64,000 nt of DNA from Chitinophagaceae bacterium (lineage in GTDB: Bacteria; Bacteroidota; Bacteroidia; Chitinophagales; Chitinophagaceae), in NCBI GenBank assembly GCA_016702745.1, contig JADJDJ010000004.1:372001-436000 (forward strand), read 5' to 3'. Positions 26,691-35,097 of this stretch are shown here, piece after piece. The translations under genes were made by a program, and so were the position numbers. A model generated the notes under the pieces. That model had not been told where the DNA came from and ran no database searches. It saw nothing but the letters and a program-made list of their open reading frames with translations. Every line of letters starts with the position of its first letter. The first letter of the stretch is position 1.

Positions 26691-26707
26691 TTAACCCGAA
26701 CGGTTAA
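26691..26707. other. Array boundary at the YPFG codon site, possible attachment site
   Basis: All other units read TTAACCCGAACGGGTA here (the complement of the YPFGLT codons). In unit H the match ends after CCCGAACGG and the new sequence gives TTAACC-CGAAC-GGTTAA, a perfect 6 bp inverted repeat around 5 bp. It lies 103 bp from the recombinase stop. A role as a recombination site is inference. Confidence 0.4.
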
Positions 26708-26809
26708 TAGCAAAAACGCCTCAAGCCGCCACCCCGCCTGCATTTCAAAGAAACTGACAGGCACTAAAATTAGCAAAATGATGCTGATTCCTGCAGTTTT
26801 TTGATACCA

Positions 26810-28000
26810 TCATGCAGATATATCAGGACCGGCAATCAGCTTCTGGTGTGCCGATTTGACTGCTGTATCAAAGTAATCCTGCACCAGCGCCACATACCGG
26901 TAAAACTCACGGCTGCCCGCTGCATGCCCTGAAATTCGGCGTACCGATGTTTCATCCACTCCCATTAATAGTAAAGTGGTGATCGCAGTCCTTCTCATAC
27001 TGTGTACCGTAATATGATCACAAAAACGATAGCCTTTTCCGTCCTTGGTTTTTATTTCAACAGGAACGCCGCGCCGGTGCCTGATTTTAGGCAGCGGTTC
27101 AGTCCAACCGGCAAGCCGGGCCAGCCGCTTGATCTGAATATTCAGATTACTGCCGCTTACTCTTGGCAATATATAGGTACGGGATTGAGCTGTATACTTT
27201 CTAATGATCTTTATGGCGTAGTCGGGTAAGGGCACTTTTATTTCTGCCCCTGTTTTTTGGGTGTGCAGCACAATGCACATACCGGAAGCAGTACGCTGAA
27301 TATTTTTTTTCTTCAGACTCAAAAGGTCGTGACTGCGTAATCCTAGCGTACAGCCCAGTACGAAAATATCCTTTGCTCTTTTCATGATGGAGGGTAAACC
27401 CGATTCAAACTCCTGATCCATGATCAAGAAGCGAAGTTGTGCAGGTGTTAAAGTTACCGGTGTAAAACGTTCAGCCGGGACAACGAACTTCCGGTGAAAC
27501 TCCCCGACCGGAAAAGATTTTTCTGCCTGTAAATAATTGAAAAAGGTTTTTACTATTTTAAATACCCCCGTGCAATAATTATCCAGGTACTGTTTTTCTA
27601 CATAAAGGAAATGACTAAACCGCTTATAAGAATGTGTCCAGTACCTTTTTTCCTGATTCAGGAAGCGAAGCCCGGCTCTGTTGAGTAAACAAATTCTCAG
27701 TCGCTTCCCGGTTCTTTGTTCAAATTCAAGGATTAACTGATACACCATTTTATACTGCAACAGTGTACCCAGCCTGATTTTCTTACCATTGGGTAACAGC
27801 CTTTTCCCGGAAGCACTTTCCCGGATAAATCTTTCAAACCAGTCGGAAAAAGCCAGTACAATATTTTTGGGTTTCATTTTTTGCAGTAAAAATGACCCGA
27901 TTAAAAGGTTGTAAAACCGGGAAATCACCTTACCAGACTGTCGCCCCTTCCCTAACTGAAAAAGGGTCCGGGTAACCAGTTTCAGCCCAATTGAACTCAT
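26810..28000 (-). CDS. Tyrosine recombinase/integrase
   Basis: A 396-residue protein. A SAM-like N-terminal domain (about residues 45-200) precedes a catalytic domain with the expected residues: Arg in GCTLGLRSHDLLSL, His-x-x-Arg in VHSMRRTAITTLL, His in ISGHAAGS, and the nucleophile Tyr in REFYRYVAL. The ORF can start at 28000, but the family core begins nearer MKPKNIVLAFSDWFERFIRE (27877). It lies between the two arms of the RHS tip array. It could move the island or the tips, or be a passenger; it lacks the extra helix that I would look for in an integron integrase, but that cannot be settled by eye. Confidence 0.88.
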   Translation of the reverse strand: MSSIGLKLVTRTLFQLGKGRQSGKVISRFYNLLIGSFLLQKMKPKNIVLAFSDWFERFIRESASGKRLLPNGKKIRLGTLLQYKMVYQLILEFEQRTGKRLRICLLNRAGLRFLNQEKRYWTHSYKRFSHFLYVEKQYLDNYCTGVFKIVKTFFNYLQAEKSFPVGEFHRKFVVPAERFTPVTLTPAQLRFLIMDQEFESGLPSIMKRAKDIFVLGCTLGLRSHDLLSLKKKNIQRTASGMCIVLHTQKTGAEIKVPLPDYAIKIIRKYTAQSRTYILPRVSGSNLNIQIKRLARLAGWTEPLPKIRHRRGVPVEIKTKDGKGYRFCDHITVHSMRRTAITTLLLMGVDETSVRRISGHAAGSREFYRYVALVQDYFDTAVKSAHQKLIAGPDISA

Positions 28001-28351
28001 TCATAAGCGATTTCGGGTCAGTTTAGTCAAATGACGGTTTAACACAGCAGTATGGCCCTTTAAAAAATACCACTAACTGGTAATTGTCTGGTATTGCCTT
28101 TTTCGGCAAATTTGGATACCCATGTTGCATTACCCTTAAGGCGCTAAGTTTCCAACTTCCTTTTATTTACTTAAAATATTTAGGAGGGATCAGTGCCTTG
28201 TGAGGCAGCATATGGGTATTGTTGAAAAAGCATTAAATGTCTTTTATTGTATGCAATTTATCCGGAGACTTTTAGATGCTAATCATCCGGTTTGTTCCCG
28301 GCATTTACATATCCATTCATAATGTAGTAAGCAAACTGACAACCCAAACCC
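28001..28351. other. Intergenic region between divergent recombinase and regulator
   Basis: No ORF of note. It must hold promoters for both divergent genes. I see no clear hairpin pair or copy of the two-hairpin module. Confidence 0.5.
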
Positions 28352-29071
28352 ATGCAGGCAAATACCGGAGAAATTAAGAAACCTATCAGGATCCTAATTG
28401 CAGATGACCATGATCTGATCCGGGAAGGGTATTCCGCCCTCCTCGGCGGACAACCGGAATATCATTTCGTCGGGGCTGCCAAAGATGGAAAAGAACTGCT
28501 GGAAATGATCCCTGTCCTCCGACCTGATATTATCATCACAGACATTAAGATGCCAGAGATGGACGGTATTGAAGCCACAAAAATTATCACTCAGAAATAC
28601 CCTTCGATTCCAATCATCGCATTCACGGTATTCGGGGAAGAGAGCTTGGTGCTGAAGATGCTGCAAGCCGGCGCCAGGGGATATCTGCTTAAAAGTACAC
28701 CCAAAGAAGAACTGATGGAGGCTATCCAGGCTTTGAAAGCGGGAAATCTGTATTTCAGCAATGAAACAACCGGAATGCTGGCAAAGCTGATCGCTAACAG
28801 TAACCTGATCATGAAAGATCAAGATTCAGAGATCGACTTCACACCAAATGATAAAGCAATCATCCGCTATATCTGTGAGGAGATGTTGAATAAAGAGATA
28901 GCTCAGCAATTAGGCATAAGCCTCAAATCGGTTGAAAACAGCCGAGATAAGATTTGCCGAAAGATCGGGGCGAAGAATACTGCAGGTATCGTGATCTATG
29001 CCATTCGTAATGGAATTTATAAGCTCTGTTTTCTCGGTATTTTATTTTCTATTGAAATCAGCCCTTATTAA
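28352..29071 (+). CDS. NarL/FixJ-type response regulator
   Basis: A 239-residue protein. The receiver domain (about residues 13-130) has DDHD near the start and the phospho-acceptor in IITDIKMPEMDGIEATK. The LuxR-type helix-turn-helix spans about 165-225 (KEIAQQLGISLKSVENSRDK). No partner kinase is adjacent. It is followed after 317 bp by the exported coiled-coil protein and rhs, so it may control their expression; this is suggested by position only. Confidence 0.88.
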   Translation: MQANTGEIKKPIRILIADDHDLIREGYSALLGGQPEYHFVGAAKDGKELLEMIPVLRPDIIITDIKMPEMDGIEATKIITQKYPSIPIIAFTVFGEESLVLKMLQAGARGYLLKSTPKEELMEAIQALKAGNLYFSNETTGMLAKLIANSNLIMKDQDSEIDFTPNDKAIIRYICEEMLNKEIAQQLGISLKSVENSRDKICRKIGAKNTAGIVIYAIRNGIYKLCFLGILFSIEISPY

Positions 29072-29388
29072 TCCATTCTATTTAAAGAATGCACTCAACA
29101 ATATCTCTGGATGCTCTCAGAAAAATAATATAAGGGAATTCAGCCGAATCTCAAACCAGTGTTTCTACTGGTCGCCTACCAGTGTTTTCCGGTCTTTTTA
29201 GAAGCCGGAAAAATCTTTACTTCAATCAGCCATTCAATTTACAAAGCTGTTGGTTACAAAGCGTTTTAAGCTCCTTCATTTCAGTCAGTTTTAATACTGT
29301 CAGTGAAACACTTGTTTTTTCCCTGGGGAGCGAGCTATCAGATACTTAGTTTCACGATGGCAATTAAAAAACCAAGTCCAGGCTGCTT
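29072..29388. other. Intergenic region upstream of the exported protein
   Basis: A 317 bp gap with no ORF. There is a short hairpin-like CCAGTGTT/ACTGG stretch near 29155-29185 but no confident terminator. The promoter of the 29389 gene should lie here. Confidence 0.4.
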
Positions 29389-30831
29389 ATGCGTACAACA
29401 CTCCTGATATTGCTGATCACTCTGAGCAGCAAGGCCTATTGCCAGGCAGGTCCCCCGACAGTCAGCAGCGGACAACTTAACACGGATAAATACATTGAGA
29501 CGGTATCAAAGAAAGCAGAGAAGGTGCAGGATCAGCTTTCTAAAAAATCTGAACAGGCACTTTCGTCACTGAAAAAGCAGGAAGAAAAAATTATCCGTAA
29601 ACTCTCCAAGATCGATTCCAGCAAAGCCAAAGAATATGCCATCGCTGCAAAGGCAAAATGGGAGTCTTTGGAAGCAAGATTAAAAAACCCTGGTAAACTC
29701 TCCTCCTATATCCCCGGCCTCGACAGTCTGTCCACCACACTGAATTTCCTGAACGGGGAATCATCCGTTCTGCAACAGGCGGCTGTAGTCAAAGACAAAC
29801 TCAAGGATGCCATCGGGAAAGTGGATGAATTAAAAGAATCCCTTGCCAAAGCAGAGGATATCAAAAAATTCCTGAAAGAGCGTAAAGAACAGATCAGAGA
29901 ACAACTGGAAAAGCTGGGCTTTGTCAAAGAACTCAAGCAACTCAATAAACAGGTGTATTATTATGCCCAGCAAATCAAAGAGTATAAAGAGATACTGAAT
30001 GATCCTAAAAAAATCGAGCAGAAAGCGCTGGAGCTATTGAGTAAGACCAAAATCTGGAAAGAGTTTTTCAGGAAGAATAGTATGCTGGCCAGATTGTTCC
30101 GTTTACCGGATCCCAATAACCCGGTAAGCATGACCAGTATTGCCGGTCTGCAAACCCGGGCACAGGTGGGGGCATTGATCCAGCAGCAGATAGCATCAGC
30201 AGGCCCGGGTGGTGCACAGGCATTTCAGCAACAGATGCAGTCCGCACAGGGACAGCTGCGATCCATACAAAATAATATCATCAACCGGGCAGGAGGAGGA
30301 AGCGCCAGCAGTAGTGATATTATGCCAGAAGGGTTCAAGCCTAACACGGAGAAAACAAAATCATTTTTAAAAAGACTGGAACTGGGTACCAACCTTCAAA
30401 CTCAGAAGGGAAATAATTATTTCCCTAACAGCAGCGATATCGCTCTGAGCCTGGGTTATAAACTCAACGATAAAAGCATTATTGGGATTGGTGCCAGTTA
30501 TAAGCTGGGCCTTGGAAGGGGATGGAATGCTATAAAAATTTCCAGTGAAGGAATGGGGCTGAGAAGTTTTGTGGACTGGAAAATAAAGGGTGGGTTCTGG
30601 ATTACCGGCGGATATGAGATGAATTATCGACAGGCCTTTAACCGGGTTGATCAATTGAGAGGATTAGACAGCTGGCAGCATAGTGGGCTCCTGGGTCTGA
30701 GTAAGACAGTGCCGATAAAGAGTAAATTTTTAAACAGGACAAAAGTGCAGGTCCTGTGGGATATGCTGGCTGGGAGGCAGATGCCGAAGGGGCAGCCGGT
30801 GGTGTTTAGGGTAGGTTATAATTTTAAATAA
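29389..30831 (+). CDS. Exported coiled-coil protein with C-terminal beta-barrel-like domain
   Basis: A 480-residue protein with a signal peptide (MRTTLLILLITLSSKAYCQA). Residues 30-230 are a long Lys/Glu-rich helical region (KKAEKVQDQLSKKSEQALSS, LKERKEQIREQLEKLG). A Gln/Gly/Ser spacer follows (about 260-320). The last 150 residues have alternating strands ending in an aromatic Phe-Lys (GYKLNDKSIIGIGASYKLG ... VVFRVGYNFK), the look of an outer-membrane barrel. It lies 25 bp before the rhs start and may anchor or export the RHS protein. No family name can be given. Confidence 0.75.
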   Translation: MRTTLLILLITLSSKAYCQAGPPTVSSGQLNTDKYIETVSKKAEKVQDQLSKKSEQALSSLKKQEEKIIRKLSKIDSSKAKEYAIAAKAKWESLEARLKNPGKLSSYIPGLDSLSTTLNFLNGESSVLQQAAVVKDKLKDAIGKVDELKESLAKAEDIKKFLKERKEQIREQLEKLGFVKELKQLNKQVYYYAQQIKEYKEILNDPKKIEQKALELLSKTKIWKEFFRKNSMLARLFRLPDPNNPVSMTSIAGLQTRAQVGALIQQQIASAGPGGAQAFQQQMQSAQGQLRSIQNNIINRAGGGSASSSDIMPEGFKPNTEKTKSFLKRLELGTNLQTQKGNNYFPNSSDIALSLGYKLNDKSIIGIGASYKLGLGRGWNAIKISSEGMGLRSFVDWKIKGGFWITGGYEMNYRQAFNRVDQLRGLDSWQHSGLLGLSKTVPIKSKFLNRTKVQVLWDMLAGRQMPKGQPVVFRVGYNFK

Positions 30832-30856
30832 TATCGGTAATAAAAAGTGATAAACT

Positions 30857-31863
30857 ATGGGATATATCATTAGCAATGTGGTAATGATGTTTTTTTTGTT
30901 AATCAATGCTTTGGCAAATGGGCAAAGCGGTGCACATAATCCTGATGATTTTCAAAAATGACGGATATATTGCCCCCTGCGCCCAATGCAGCTGCTATCA
31001 TTAAATATGGCGGGATTGGTGTAAGTCATAATACAGGGGCCCCGAATATATCGATACCTCTTTACACGATTAATGGAAAACATATCAGTGCACCAGTTAG
31101 TCTCAACTATTCTTCAACCGGAATTAAAGTTGATGAGATTGCTTCCCGTGCCGGTATGGGTTGGGTACTCAAATCAGGTGGTGTGATTACAAGGACCGTA
31201 AGGGGTTGGGCAGATGAGACTCATACAAGAGAGATACCATGGGGTAGCTTCGGTACCAACTGGGAAACTTTTAAGTTTATGAAAGATGCATCGGATGCCT
31301 GGTTTTATAGTGGGGCAGATGTTGAACCTGACCTATTTAGCTTCAGCTTCCCTGGTGGCTCGGGAAATTTTGTTATTGATCACTTGGGGAATGCCGTCCA
31401 ACAAACTTATAGTAATCAAAAAATTAGTTATAATTTTTCCGGAACAGACTGGAATTTTAAAATTATTGATGCAAGTGGGGTCGAATATCAGTTTGGAGGA
31501 ACCGGCCGGGTTGAAAAGACAAAAAGAACCAGTACCTGCGCTAAAAACTTTGATGGTTTTACGCCGACGGCTTGGTATCTTAAAAAAATCATTCACCCAT
31601 CGGGTGAGGAGATCAATTTTAATTATTCAGCTCTGACCTATACCTATGAAACAGGGGTATCCCAGTCTTATACCTATACATACGATAGTCCGCTTGGGCC
31701 AGGGGATTGTACCAATACAACTGCTATTATGGCCCCCTCCTGTGTCAATAAGTTAACGACGGAAGGTGTGTTGCTAGATGAAATTGTATGTAGTAATACT
31801 AGTCAGAAACTAAGTTTCGGTTATACCAGCAGGACAGATTGTACTTGTAAATCTTCAGCTTAA
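30857..31863 (+). pseudogene. N-terminal end of a full RHS-repeat protein, IS-truncated
   Basis: The true start is the ATG at 30857 (MGYIISNVVMMFFLLINALA, a signal peptide). It is separated from the main frame by a missing A in the run 30954-30958; with six A it reads QKMTDILPPAPNAAAIIKYG. The N-terminal region APNISIPLYT, SYSSTGIKV-like NYSSTGIKVDEIASRAGMGW and GGVITRTVRGWAD is typical of large Bacteroidota RHS proteins, which run to 1000 or more residues. Here the frame ends after about 335 residues exactly at the left end of the IS. The YD-repeat core is gone, so this copy cannot deliver a tip. Confidence 0.82.
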
Positions 31864-31928
31864 AGTGTACCACTAATTTAGTATCTTAAGAGAGTGTTTC
31901 CTAATTGTTTAACTTAAAAAAGAATAAA

Positions 31929-32270
31929 ATGGAAACAAAATCTAAGAAGCAAACTCCTGAGAATTTTGTAAAGGATGTCCGCAGAAAGGCCAGGCGCCTG
32001 TTTACCTCTGAGCAAAAGATCCTGATAGTAATGGAAGCTATCCGCGGTGAGAACTCTGTATCTGAGATCTGCCGCAAGTACGGGATTCATCAAACCCAGT
32101 TTTACAAATGGAATAAACAGTTCCTGGAAGCAGGGAAAAAGCGGCTGGCCGGTGATACTACCCGTGAAGCCACCTCGGACGAAGTAGCGGATTTACGAAA
32201 AGAGAATCAGCGACTTAAGGAAATGGTTGCTGATCTGATGCTGCGCTATGATATTGTAAAAAAAGCTTAA
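31929..32270 (+). CDS. IS3-like transposase OrfA
   Basis: About 113 residues starting METKSKKQTPENF. It has a helix-turn-helix (NSVSEICRKYGIHQTQFYKW) and a C-terminal leucine-zipper-like helix (DEVADLRKENQRLKEMVADL). It binds the IS ends. The stop lies 34 bp before orfB, so no programmed frameshift overlap is apparent. Confidence 0.82.
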   Translation: METKSKKQTPENFVKDVRRKARRLFTSEQKILIVMEAIRGENSVSEICRKYGIHQTQFYKWNKQFLEAGKKRLAGDTTREATSDEVADLRKENQRLKEMVADLMLRYDIVKKA

Positions 32271-32304
32271 CCATTTTGGAATAAACGAAAAATGGAAGAA
32301 GTAT

Positions 32305-33200
32305 ATGCGATTATCAGCAGCAGAGAAATATGAAATCATTCAGCTTGTTGACCGCTCAGAACTTGGGGTCAACAGGACACTGAAGGAAATGGGCATCCAC
32401 AAGAGCACATTTTACAAATGGTACCAGGCGTACCTTGCTAACGGACTAGATGGCCTTCAACCACATAAGAGAACTCGCAGGCAGTGGAACTCCATACCAG
32501 ATGCTCAAAAGCAGCTGGTGGTGGAAGTGGCCCTGGATCACCCTGTTCTCTCTCCGAGGGAACTGTCAGTAAAATTAACGGATGAGCAAAAGGTATTCAT
32601 CTCTGAAAGCAGCGTCTACCGGATTTTAAAGAGCAGAGGGCTGATCACAACACCCATGCACATTTTGCTGTCAGCATCCAATGAGTTTAAGGATAAGACT
32701 CATTTTGTACATGACATGTGGCAGACGGATTTTACCTATTTTAAAATCATTGGATGGGGATGGTATTACTTGAGCACGATCCTCGACGATTACAGCCGCT
32801 ATATCGTCCACTGGGAGCTCTGCCGGGACATGAAAGCAAGCGATGTTGAAAGAACCGTGGATCGGGCTCTGGCAGCTGCAGGACTTAAAAATGGGCAACG
32901 ACCAAAGTTGCTCTCCGACAATGGATCCTGTTACATATCTGCTGATCTGAAGAAGTACCTGTTCTCAAAAAGATCAAACCCATCCATGGGCGGGCGAATC
33001 ATCCTCAAACTCAAGGGAAGATCGAACGCTACCACCGAAGTATGAAAAACATAGTTAAGCTGGATAACTATTACTGCCCGGAGGAACTAAATGAAGCACT
33101 GGAAAAATTTGTAAACTATTACAATCACCACCGGTATCATGAATCACTGGATAACGTTACTCCTGCAGATGTATACTTCGGTAAAAGGATCAAATCCTGA
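32305..33200 (+). pseudogene. IS3-like transposase OrfB, one frameshift
   Basis: The first part (to about 32970) has a helix-turn-helix (MGIHKSTFYKWYQAYL) and the first two acidic residues of the DDE site, WQTDFTYF and LLSDNGS. The frame breaks in the A run 32967-32971. With one more A it continues SKKIKPIHGRANHPQTQGKI and ERYHRSMK, giving the catalytic Glu, and ends at 33200 with NHHRYHESL and FGKRIKS. All three acidic residues are present, so the enzyme would be intact if the missing base is an error. Confidence 0.8.
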
Positions 33201-33373
33201 AACGGAGAGAAAAGATTAAGGCAAAAAATATGAGTTACAGAAGGGCACTATACTTTACTGATAAACTAAGTTTTATTAATCCAACCCTATAAAACTAAAA
33301 AATATTTAATAACTTAAATCCTGGAAATACTCTCTAACAGAAAGTACACTTTGTTTTGACGACATACAATATT

Positions 33374-33430
33374 AAATTATAGGGTTGTTGTGCTGATGTC
33401 TTTGAGTCAGCACCAAACCCGCCAGGGTTT
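33374..33430 (+). repeat. Two-hairpin module, copy 7 (before unit I)
   Basis: AAATTATAGGGTTGTT leads into GTGCTGA...TCAGCAC (33390-33413), then AAACCC-GCCA-GGGTTT (33415-33430). It lies 118 bp before the ATG of tip I. The 33201-33547 gap holds the IS right end, this module and a type II flank (TGGCC...GGCCA), no gene. Confidence 0.85.
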
Positions 33431-33547
33431 GATTTCTGCAAAAACTTGCTCCTGAATTTTCCGCCGGCCATCAGGCGCTTAGGCCAGAATATTTCGTAAA
33501 TTGATACCAGTTCTTTGAGCAGACATTCATACCCGTTCGGGTTAACA

Positions 33548-33943
33548 ATGGCGGGGTTGAGTAGTAAGGCATTAGCATTTGGAGAGCCGGGGAGTAAGAA
33601 GGCATATGTAGGAAACGAGATACAAAATAATGAGTTTGCTGATGGTAGCGGGTTAGAGCTGTACGACTTTAATGCAAGAACATATGATCAACAAACTGGA
33701 AGATTTATTCAAATTGATCCGCTCAGTGATATAGGAGGCCAAGAAAGGTGGAATCCATACCATTATTCATATAATAATCCTAGTACGTTCAGTGATCCTT
33801 CTGGAAAAATTGTACCATTCATTATTGCGATTGCGGCAGTATATTTAACAATATCAAATACTCCGTATGGTCGGTATATACGAAGCGAATTAAAAAATTA
33901 TGGATCAGGAAGACACAACTGTACATGTTCTGTGTCAAGATAA
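33548..33943 (+). CDS. RHS tip unit I with short hydrophobic tip
   Basis: About 131 residues from the ATG of YPFGLTM. The RHS core differs from the minus-strand units (KKAYVGNEIQNNEFADGSG, YDFNARTYDQQTGRFIQIDP). Only about 45 residues follow, starting IVPFIIAIAAVYLTI, a probable membrane helix, and ending NCTCSVSR. A small membrane-acting peptide toxin is possible, or the tip may be truncated. A large membrane protein follows 4 bp on. Confidence 0.65.
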   Translation: MAGLSSKALAFGEPGSKKAYVGNEIQNNEFADGSGLELYDFNARTYDQQTGRFIQIDPLSDIGGQERWNPYHYSYNNPSTFSDPSGKIVPFIIAIAAVYLTISNTPYGRYIRSELKNYGSGRHNCTCSVSR

Positions 33944-33947
33944 AAAT

Positions 33948-34682
33948 ATGGGAGGTAAAAGGTGCTTTATAGTTGGTATCACTGTAATGACCGTTTTAAA
34001 CGGGCTAGATTTCCTTGTAACTTTGAAAACAATACCCAGCCTGGAATTTGAGGCGAACCCGATTTTAGATAAATTCGATCTAGGTTGGAATGGGCTTTTG
34101 ATTTTTGGAATTATGTATCAACTTGTCCTGATAATTCCATTTTATTTTCACTGCCTCGTTTTTAACTATCCTGAGTACAAATATCGAAAGAGTTTCCCTT
34201 CAAATTTTATATGGGAGATCTATTTTTTTAGGAATGATCAAAGGCCATATGTTTCTTTTGGAAATGGAGTCTTTAATATTCTTTCCGTCTATTTGTTTTG
34301 GGATTATGTAATTGGGAAGATAATAGCTATACTTAACAATATATTACTCTATTTGGGAGATCATTTTTTTGGTCTTCCAGGGTATATTGAAGTCGATCCA
34401 GAAATGAAATCTCGTTTTGAGGGCGGCTGGATTTACAGTATTGTAGATGCATATTCGAAAATCTCACCCACTGGAAAGGCTGACTTACTCAAATATGTAG
34501 TTATTGTTAGTGTTTTAATACCATTTCTGATCTTCCTGTTTTCTATAAAACGGAAAGCGAGGCATAACGTTCTAAGAAAGAGGAGAACCCAAAAATTAAG
34601 CAAATATTTTATCGCCTTGTTTTGTGTTTTTCATATTGTTCTTTTATTCTTAAAAAGACCTGAGTCAAATACAGTAAAGTAA
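33948..34682 (+). CDS. Polytopic membrane protein, candidate immunity of unit I
   Basis: About 244 residues starting MGGKRCFIVGITVMTVLNGL. Five or six membrane helices are visible, including FGIMYQLVLIIPFYFHCLVF, LLKYVVIVSVLIPFLIFLF and FIALFCVFHIVLLFL. No family is recognised. It is much larger than the other immunity genes and is paired with a short hydrophobic tip, so an envelope-protecting role is plausible but unproven. AT-rich. Confidence 0.6.
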   Translation: MGGKRCFIVGITVMTVLNGLDFLVTLKTIPSLEFEANPILDKFDLGWNGLLIFGIMYQLVLIIPFYFHCLVFNYPEYKYRKSFPSNFIWEIYFFRNDQRPYVSFGNGVFNILSVYLFWDYVIGKIIAILNNILLYLGDHFFGLPGYIEVDPEMKSRFEGGWIYSIVDAYSKISPTGKADLLKYVVIVSVLIPFLIFLFSIKRKARHNVLRKRRTQKLSKYFIALFCVFHIVLLFLKRPESNTVK

Positions 34683-34924
34683 AAAAACTTGATTTGGTAA
34701 AAAAAACATTCAATTAGCTGTTATTTTTTCACTGATTTCACAATGGAATAGGAATCTTCAAGTTTACAAAAGGCCCTTGATAACAATGTGACTAATGCCG
34801 AAGCAGGTTGCCCCGGTATTTGTCTTTTCAATTATCCGCTGGTAAAGTTTACGTAGAAAGCCCTGTTTTTCGTAGTTTTCTCATTCCGAATCCTGCAAAA
34901 ATCCAAGCACCGTAATAAAATTCC

Positions 34925-34981
34925 AAATTATTGTGTTTCTGTACTGATGTCTTTGACTCAGCACCAAACCCGCCAGGGTTT
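34925..34981 (+). repeat. Two-hairpin module, copy 8 (before unit J)
   Basis: CAAATTATTGTGTTTCT leads into GTACTGA...TCAGCAC (34941-34964; one change against the other copies, breaking one pair), then AAACCC-GCCA-GGGTTT (34966-34981). It lies 117 bp before the ATG of tip J. The rest of 34683-35097 has no gene; a type II flank is at 34990-35080. Confidence 0.83.
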
Positions 34982-35097
34982 GATTTTTTCAAAATTTGCT
35001 TACAAATTTTCCACTGGCCATCAGCCGCTTAGGCCAGAATATTCCGTAAATTGATTCCAGTTCTTTGACCGGACACTCTTACCCGTTCGGGTTAACG

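Larger units (their letters stand above)
31862..33352 (+). mobile_element. IS3-like insertion sequence inside rhs
   Basis: The ends are inverted copies of AAAGTGTAC (31862-31870 and 33344-33352), with further partial match inside (AGAGTGTTTCC against AGAGTATTTCC). Two transposase genes lie between. No target duplication is seen, which agrees with loss of the rhs sequence on the right side. The IS provides the stop codon of the rhs fragment. Immediately right of it (33374) is a two-hairpin module. Confidence 0.75.

Noticed and set aside
31929..33200. Programmed -1 frameshift between orfA and orfB of the IS
   Set aside because: The two genes do not overlap (34 bp apart) and no slippery sequence is at the orfA end. 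The frame break inside orfB lies mid-domain and is better explained by a missing A.
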